From Vermiphilus sp. (GTDB taxonomy: Bacteria > Ratteibacteria > UBA8468 > B48-G9 > JAFGKM01): a stretch of DNA of 10,225 nucleotides. This document shows positions 6,574 through 10,225 of this stretch, piece after piece. Below the pieces are notes generated by a model that saw nothing but the letters and a program-made list of their open reading frames with translations, searched no databases and was not told the DNA's origin. Where the stretch lies: positions 1 through 10,225 of the forward strand of contig DYKC01000033.1 in the NCBI GenBank assembly GCA_020722825.1. The letters are read 5' to 3'. Made by a program: the position numbers and the translations under genes. Position 1 is the stretch's first letter. Every line of letters starts with the position of its first letter.

Positions 6574-7188
6574 TTATATATTTGAGATATATACCCTTCT
6601 GTTCAATATCTTTATTTTCCCTTCAGATATCAATCTGACTGTTAACGGATATATCAAATGTTCTTTTTCCTGTATCCTCTTATGCAGACTCTCCGGCGTA
6701 TCCTCTTTCAAAACCGGCACTACCGCCTGCAGGATTATCGGGCCGGTATCAATCCCGTATTCAACAAAGTGTGTTGTACATCCTGTAAATCTGACCCCGT
6801 AATTCAGAGCCTGTTCCCATGCTGCCAGACCTGGAAAAGAGGGCAGAAGAGAAGGATGTATATTGATAATCTTCCACGGGAATTCCTGTAAGAAAACCTT
6901 TTTCAGTACCCTCATAAAACCCGCCAGACATACAAGATCAACCTTACATTCTTTCAATTTTTTCACATATTTCTCTTCGGTCCCGGCAGACAGAAAGGTT
7001 TTATGGCGTTTTTCAGGGATACACAGGTGTTCTATCCCCTCTTTTTCTGCAATTTTCAGGGAAAAAGATTCAATATTATCACTGAGAACCACACCTGTCT
7101 TAATCGGCAGTTTTTCTTTTTTTATGTAGTCAAGAATAGCCTTGAGATTGCTTCCTTTTCCTGAAGCGAGAACGCCTATTGTAAACAT
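6574..7188 (-). CDS. purN: phosphoribosylglycinamide formyltransferase (GAR transformylase)
   Basis: PurN transfers a formyl group from 10-formyltetrahydrofolate to GAR in de novo purine synthesis. The 204-aa length fits the family. GVLASGKGSNLKAI (5-18) is the phosphate-binding loop. The catalytic triad is visible: N109 and H111 in NIHPSLLPSFPG, and D147 in GIDTGPII; these correspond to N106, H108 and D144 of the E. coli enzyme. FTGCTTHFVEYGID (134-147) is also typical. No other pur gene is nearby. The ATG lies inside the end of the MerR gene (13-base overlap), with AAGGAAA upstream. Its need for formyl-folate is a possible link to one-carbon metabolism involving the corrinoid protein, but that is speculation. 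Confidence 0.95.
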   Translation of the reverse strand: MFTIGVLASGKGSNLKAILDYIKKEKLPIKTGVVLSDNIESFSLKIAEKEGIEHLCIPEKRHKTFLSAGTEEKYVKKLKECKVDLVCLAGFMRVLKKVFLQEFPWKIINIHPSLLPSFPGLAAWEQALNYGVRFTGCTTHFVEYGIDTGPIILQAVVPVLKEDTPESLHKRIQEKEHLIYPLTVRLISEGKIKILNRRVYISNI

Positions 7189-7496
7189 TTTTCTATTTCC
7201 TTGAGTTCTTTAAGTATCTTTAAAAGAATTTTTTTATCCATCCTGCCGGGATTTTTAGTGACGTTGCCCCTCAATATCTTTTTAACGCCCTTAATTCTGT
7301 AGCCCTTATTATAAATCAAAACCCTTATCTTGTTAATTGTTTCAATGTCTTTCTTTGTATAGATGCGGTTTCCTCTCTGGTCCCTTAATGGGTGGATAAC
7401 GGAAAACTGTTTCTCCCAGAACCTGATTATGTGCTGTGGGACATCAACCATTTTGCTTACTTCCCCAATATAGTAAAATTTTTCGTCTGCCTTCAT
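7176..7496 (-). CDS. MerR-family transcriptional regulator
   Basis: A 106-aa protein with an N-terminal MerR winged helix-turn-helix at about 7-75: YYIGEVSKMVDVPQHIIRFW, then EKQFSVIHPLRDQRGNRIY, where the RxxxGxRxY wing is preserved, then TKKDIETINKIRVLIYNKGY. A short lysine-rich helix (about 85-106) would form the dimerisation segment. There is no effector-binding domain and no cysteine cluster for metal, so it is a short MerR like those often found in anaerobe housekeeping operons. It overlaps gpsA by ATGA upstream and purN by 13 bases downstream, so it is cotranscribed with both. Autoregulation of the operon is possible, but I see no clear operator between the -35 and -10 boxes. Target unknown. 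Confidence 0.88.
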   Translation of the reverse strand: MKADEKFYYIGEVSKMVDVPQHIIRFWEKQFSVIHPLRDQRGNRIYTKKDIETINKIRVLIYNKGYRIKGVKKILRGNVTKNPGRMDKKILLKILKELKEIEKCLQ

Positions 7497-8482
7497 TCTT
7501 TTTTCATCTTTCTCTGCATCAGTTTTTTTATTTCATCTTCAGGTTTAGCACCGTTGTAAATAATTCTGTACAGCGATGCGGTTATGGGAAGTTCAACATT
7601 CATTTTCCTGCTTAACCTGTAAAATGCTTTTGTCGTCGGGATACCTTCAATTACCATCCTGCTCTTTTTGAGATACTTCTCTTTGCCTGTCTTTATTATT
7701 GCTTCACCGAATGACCTATTTCTGCTGTATTTGCTGAAAGATGTCGTTATGAGGTCCCCTATGCCTGAAAGTCCCCTAAAGGTTTTTTCTTTGCCTCCAA
7801 GGGCACAACCTATTTTTATCATTTCATTGAGTCCTCTTGTAATGTAAGAGGATTTGGTGTTTATTCCCAGTCCGAGACCGTCAATAATTCCCGAACCTAT
7901 GGCTACCACGTTTTTAAATGCTCCTCCAATCTCAACACCAACGACGTCTGTAGATGTATACACCCTTAATGTATCACAACTGATTATGTTTTGAAAGGCA
8001 AGGCCAAGTTTTTCCACAGGACTTGCGATAACCGCTGCTGACGGCATTCCATTTGCAATTTCTCTTGCGATGGTAGGACCGGAAAGTATTCCATAATTTA
8101 GATTTGTTGATATTTCATCCATCAGGATTTCAGACATTCTTTTTCCTGTTGCTATTTCTATCCCTTTTGTTCCGATGATAACCGGTTGTCCTGTATAAAA
8201 TCTCTTGATTTTTTTAACCGTTTCACGGAAGAACGTTGAACGTACCACTAATATAAGAATATCGGAAAATGAAAAAATTTTTCCTATTGAGTCTGTTATG
8301 TTTACCGATTCAGGGATACGGACCCCGGGGAAATAATCCCTATTTTCCCTGTATTTTTGAAGAGAGGTGTAGTTTTTTTTGATGGGTTCCCACAGCGTTA
8401 CTTTGCTGCCTGTTCTTTCAAGCAGGCATGTAAGCGTGATACCCCATCCGCCGGCTCCTAAGATTCCAATTTTTTTTCCCAT
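7493..8482 (-). CDS. gpsA: NAD(P)-dependent glycerol-3-phosphate dehydrogenase
   Basis: GpsA reduces dihydroxyacetone phosphate to sn-glycerol-3-phosphate for phospholipid synthesis, in the cytoplasm. The 329-aa length is typical. The nucleotide loop is GILGAGGWG (6-14). GTKGIE (104-109) holds one conserved Lys, and GGAFKNVVAIGSGI holds the catalytic Lys at 190. NTKSSYITRGLNEM (208-221), GLSGIGDL (237-244) and SRNRSFG (253-259) are all family signatures. The common NxKAALITRG appears as NTKSSYITRG, a mild variation. It starts inside the end of plsY (25-base overlap) and has no good ribosome site of its own, so it is probably coupled. Pairing with plsY puts substrate production and use in one transcript. 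Confidence 0.96.
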   Translation of the reverse strand: MGKKIGILGAGGWGITLTCLLERTGSKVTLWEPIKKNYTSLQKYRENRDYFPGVRIPESVNITDSIGKIFSFSDILILVVRSTFFRETVKKIKRFYTGQPVIIGTKGIEIATGKRMSEILMDEISTNLNYGILSGPTIAREIANGMPSAAVIASPVEKLGLAFQNIISCDTLRVYTSTDVVGVEIGGAFKNVVAIGSGIIDGLGLGINTKSSYITRGLNEMIKIGCALGGKEKTFRGLSGIGDLITTSFSKYSRNRSFGEAIIKTGKEKYLKKSRMVIEGIPTTKAFYRLSRKMNVELPITASLYRIIYNGAKPEDEIKKLMQRKMKKE

Positions 8483-9069
8483 GGCAATTTAATTTTGTTT
8501 TCTTTCTTTGACAGGATTCGTTTTATATTGGTTCTGTGGGTATATAAAATCAGTAGAGATATGATTATTCCTGTGGTGGTAAAAATCAGGTTTTTGTGGA
8601 AGATTTGTATAAAGACGGGTAAAGATAATGAAGCAAATATAGCGCCAACAGAAACATAACGGGTGATAACTATTGTTATTATCCAGATTATGAATGTTGT
8701 CAGGGCAGGCAAAGGAAAAAGGCCGATGATAACCCCGAAACTTGTTGATACGCCCTTTCCCCCTTTGCCGCGGAGAAAAAGAGAAAAGTTATGTCCTGAT
8801 ATAGCAGCGAGCCCTACCAGGATGAGATGAAGAGAAGTGGCATAAAAAAACAGTTTTGTCAGAAGTACAGGAAGAAATCCTTTAGAGATGTCCAGGATAA
8901 GGACAGAAACTGCTAATGGTCCGCCTGCTACTCTATATACATTGGTGGCCCCTATATTACCACTGCCGTATTTTCTTATATCAATCTTCTTTAAAATCCG
9001 GCACACAAGATATCCCCACGGGATACTTCCGAACAGGTAGGCACCTATAATAAGTAAAGCAATAGTCAC
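8458..9069 (-). CDS. plsY: acyl-phosphate:glycerol-3-phosphate acyltransferase PlsY
   Basis: PlsY is the integral membrane enzyme that moves an acyl group from acyl-phosphate to sn-glycerol-3-phosphate, the first step of phosphatidic acid synthesis in most bacteria. The motifs are GSIPWG (14-19), GSGNIGATNVYR (35-46), DISKG (60-64) and GHNFSLFLRGKGGKGVST (92-109), with THRTNI near the C terminus. Several hydrophobic segments separate these loops. The 203-aa length is typical. The start is a GTG placed directly after the TAA of the corrinoid-protein gene; MTIALLIIGAYLFGSIP fits the family N terminus, so this start is reasonable despite the lack of a close ribosome site. The substrate-producing gene gpsA follows with overlap. 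A PlsX gene, needed for acyl-phosphate, is not in the window. Confidence 0.95.
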   Translation of the reverse strand: MTIALLIIGAYLFGSIPWGYLVCRILKKIDIRKYGSGNIGATNVYRVAGGPLAVSVLILDISKGFLPVLLTKLFFYATSLHLILVGLAAISGHNFSLFLRGKGGKGVSTSFGVIIGLFPLPALTTFIIWIITIVITRYVSVGAIFASLSLPVFIQIFHKNLIFTTTGIIISLLILYTHRTNIKRILSKKENKIKLPWEKKLES

Positions 9070-9708
9070 TTATATATTCAATACCTCTTTCACCTTCTCA
9101 ACCGCAGATGCGGCATCTGGTGCGTAGGCATCTGCCCCTATTTCGTCTGCATAACTCTGCGTTACAGGAGCCCCGCCTATTATGACCTTAACCTGGTCTC
9201 TTACGCCAGCGGTTTTCAAAGATTCAATGACTTCTTTCATTGAAACCATTGTTGTTGTGAGAAGTGCGGAAAGGCCCAGAACCTTTGCTCCATTTTTTGC
9301 GGCTTCAACGAACTTTTCTGGTGGTACATCTATTCCAAGATCTTCAACCTCAAAGCCGCCACCTTTCCACATCATTACTACAAGGTTTTTACCGATGTCA
9401 TGCAGGTCACCCTTTACTGTTCCAATGGCAACCTTTGCAATGGGTTTTATTCCAGCTTTCGCAATCAGGGGCTCTATAACGTCCATACCGGCATGCATTG
9501 CCCTGGCGGCTATCAGAACTTCGGGGACGTAAAACTCGTTATTTTTAAATTTGACGCCCACAACTGTCATACCGGCGATAAGTCCATTGTTCAGTATTTC
9601 TTCAACCGGTACTTTTTCAGCCACTGCCTTTTGAGTCATCTCCTTTGTTTTCGGTGCATTTCCTGTTATAACGTTTTCTTTAATTTCCTTAAGAATATCT
9701 GCAGTCAT
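9070..9708 (-). CDS. corrinoid (cobalamin-binding) methyltransferase carrier protein
   Basis: This 212-aa protein resembles the corrinoid proteins of methyltransferase systems (MtmC/MtbC/MttC/MtaC type) and the cobalamin module of MetH. Residues 1-88 form the helical cap domain (LIAGMTVVGVKFKNNEFYVP and EVLIAARAM). The B12-binding Rossmann domain follows, with GDLHDIGKNLV (100-110), in which H103 is the lower axial cobalt ligand. It continues with GLSALLTTT around S137, then IIGGAPV (176-182) and GADAYAPDA (191-199). I start at the ATG 9708 because AGGAG sits six bases upstream and MTADILKEI fits the family; an upstream in-frame ATG at 9777 adds a doubtful 23 residues. It is first in the operon. 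No substrate-specific methyltransferase or RamA-type reactivase is nearby, so the methyl donor is unknown; the UroD-family protein at the far end is a candidate partner. Confidence 0.9.
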   Translation of the reverse strand: MTADILKEIKENVITGNAPKTKEMTQKAVAEKVPVEEILNNGLIAGMTVVGVKFKNNEFYVPEVLIAARAMHAGMDVIEPLIAKAGIKPIAKVAIGTVKGDLHDIGKNLVVMMWKGGGFEVEDLGIDVPPEKFVEAAKNGAKVLGLSALLTTTMVSMKEVIESLKTAGVRDQVKVIIGGAPVTQSYADEIGADAYAPDAASAVEKVKEVLNI

Positions 9709-9714
9709 TTCTTT

Positions 9715-9719
9715 CTCCT
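9715..9719 (-). promoter_or_regulatory. ribosome binding site that sets the corrinoid-protein start
   Basis: AGGAG on the minus strand, six bases before the ATG at 9708. It supports that start over the in-frame ATG at 9777. Confidence 0.75.
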
Positions 9720-9819
9720 TTCCCCTTGATTTTCTAAGGAGTACAAAAAGCGAGATTTGGTCATATATTAGCTTCAAAAAATCAAGTTTGTTTTTATTGA
9801 GACAAATCCAGTCATATTA

Positions 9820-9848
9820 AGTGTAGCATATCTTCAATAGGGTGTCAA
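9820..9848 (-). promoter_or_regulatory. sigma-70-type promoter of the nine-gene operon
   Basis: On the minus strand a perfect TTGACA (9848-9843) is followed after 17 bases by TACACT (9825-9820), with a TG one base before the -10 box (TGCTACACT), an extended -10. The predicted start near 9813 gives a leader of about 105 bases before the corrinoid-protein ATG. I see no strong hairpin in that leader. The -35 box lies inside the last codons of the broken protease gene (9834-10073). Confidence 0.7.
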
Positions 9849-10073
9849 AAAACTTGGTAAATGGCTATAGAGATTTTTAAAAGACCTGAATTTCTTTCTG
9901 ACAGAAAGGTTCTGGGCAAGAACTGACTGACGTTCCTGCACATCTTCCACATGTTCTCTGAAACGAACGAGAACCTCATCCTCAACCTAATTTTCTTGTG
10001 GGACGTCTCTGGAAAAAGCAGAGAGGGTGAACAGGAAGAAGAATAGGGTTAAAAATCTTTTAGCACATTTCAT
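9834..10073 (-). pseudogene. remnant of a secreted subtilisin-like (S8) protease: signal peptide, in-frame TAG, propeptide fragment
   Basis: Reading from the ATG at 10073, a clear signal peptide (MKCAKRFLTLFFFLFTLSAF) is followed by SRDVPQEN and then a TAG (9989-9987). The same frame continues for 50 codons: VEDEVLVRFREHVEDVQERQ, SVLAQNLSVRKKFRSFKNLY, SHLPSFLTPY, then TGA at 9836-9834. The part after the TAG resembles the N-terminal propeptide (inhibitor-like) region of subtilases, where a '(Y)VP-EVLVRF' start is followed by a Leu-rich helix and 'V.K.F....LY...LP'. A single base change from a Tyr codon (TAC/TAT) would explain the TAG. The catalytic domain is entirely missing: the frame ends soon after the propeptide match, where the operon promoter begins. 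AGGAG lies two bases before the ATG, closer than ideal. Most likely dead; readthrough would give only about 80 residues. Confidence 0.6.
9855..9872. repeat. 18-bp direct repeat, copy B (copy A at 38-55)
   Basis: One mismatch (C for T at position 11 of 18) separates this copy from the one at 38-55. Here it encodes LYSHLP of the protease propeptide remnant on the minus strand. Confidence 0.45.
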
Positions 10074-10098
10074 ATCTCCTCTTCACTGTTCACCCTCT
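10022..10098. repeat. 13-bp perfect inverted repeat around the protease-remnant start
   Basis: AGAGGGTGAACAG at 10022-10034 is the exact reverse complement of CTGTTCACCCTCT at 10086-10098, with 51 bases between. The left arm lies in the signal-peptide codons and the right arm just upstream of the AGGAG ribosome site. RNA from the minus strand could therefore fold the start region into the loop of a hairpin. It could equally be a chance or insertion-derived repeat. Confidence 0.5.
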
Positions 10099-10166
10099 AA
10101 AAATCCCGTAAATATTCAGCAAACCCCATCAATTCTTACCCTTAAAAGACGTGGTTCAGTGAACTT

Positions 10167-10225
10167 TTACCTAAAAACAACTTCAATTTTTGTTTCTACA
10201 GAGATATCTCTTCTCAAAGTCATCA
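10167..10225 (-). CDS. possible C-terminal end of a gene entering from the right edge
   Basis: The minus-strand frame is open from the edge for 18 codons (MTLRRDISVETKIEVVFR) to a TAA at 10169-10167. The alternating polar/hydrophobic pattern suits a terminal beta-strand. Too short to identify; it could also be non-coding or more decayed sequence. The stretch 10074-10166 between this and the protease remnant shows no convincing gene or terminator. Confidence 0.25.
   Translation of the reverse strand, partial: MTLRRDISVETKIEVVFR
10200..10211. repeat. 12-bp perfect palindrome
   Basis: AGAGATATCTCT is a perfect palindrome near the right edge. It lies within the possible partial reading frame, so an operator role is only one possibility. 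Confidence 0.3.

Noticed and set aside
9182..9729. Overlapping plus-strand ORFs opposite the corrinoid-protein gene
   Set aside because: They are antisense shadows of a gene with intact cobalamin-binding motifs.
9709..9777. N-terminal extension of the corrinoid protein
   Set aside because: The upstream ATG has no ribosome site and its 23 extra residues do not fit the family. AGGAG precedes the ATG at 9708.
9709..9812. Cobalamin riboswitch in the leader of the corrinoid-protein operon
   Set aside because: The leader is about 105 bases, too short for a full element, and I see no B12-box-like sequence.
9987..9989. TAG as a pyrrolysine codon, given the nearby corrinoid protein
   Set aside because: Pyrrolysine is known from methylamine methyltransferases, and this is a protease-propeptide remnant. 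No pyl genes are visible, and a Tyr-to-stop change explains the codon.
10160..10172. GTTCA-C-TGAAC palindrome as a terminator
   Set aside because: The one-base centre leaves no workable hairpin loop and no T run follows directly.

Overview
The window reads as the chromosome of a bacterium. Markers are PlsY/GpsA-type phospholipid synthesis, a MerR regulator, Shine-Dalgarno sites and an IS256-type transposase scrap. It is AT-rich, very tightly packed, and carries a free-standing corrinoid protein and a uroporphyrinogen-decarboxylase-fold protein. Together these suggest an anaerobic, possibly uncultivated lineage with corrinoid-dependent methyl transfer. The phylum cannot be fixed from the sequence alone.

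Layout. Positions 5-247 (minus) hold the C-terminal scrap of an IS256/Mutator transposase. Positions 265-843 (minus) encode a secreted protein of unknown function with its own promoter. Positions 1042-1500 (minus) encode a stand-alone Mut7-C (PIN-like) RNase-domain protein. It is divergent from a DJ-1/PfpI-family gene at 1680-2231 (plus). Directly after the latter lies decayed coding sequence (2231-2749): a 33-codon stub of an unknown gene, then the C-terminal third of a D-2-hydroxyacid dehydrogenase frameshifted in a CA repeat.

From 9708 down to 2730 (minus) runs one nine-gene transcription unit: corrinoid protein, plsY, gpsA, a MerR regulator, purN, an N-acetylglutamate-synthase-like acetyltransferase, a beta-helix/membrane 'polymer-forming' protein, argG, and a UroD-family protein. 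Most neighbours overlap or abut, which implies translational coupling. A good sigma-70-type promoter (TTGACA, 17 bp, TG-extended TACACT) sits at 9848-9820.

The operon mixes phospholipid synthesis (GpsA makes sn-glycerol-3-phosphate, PlsY acylates it), purine synthesis (PurN), arginine synthesis (ArgA-like first step, ArgG penultimate step) and an envelope protein. It is bracketed by two proteins whose families often cooperate in methyl transfer: the corrinoid carrier first and the UroD-fold protein last. Upstream, 9834-10073 (minus) is the remnant of a secreted subtilisin-like protease: signal peptide, an in-frame TAG, and part of a propeptide. Its last codons contain the operon's -35 box.

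I see no CRISPR array, tRNA, rRNA, intact mobile element or clearly new defence system. The most interesting material is the gene decay at both edges, the promoter inside a pseudogene tail, the corrinoid/UroD bracketing, and the altered metal-site motif of the UroD-family protein.
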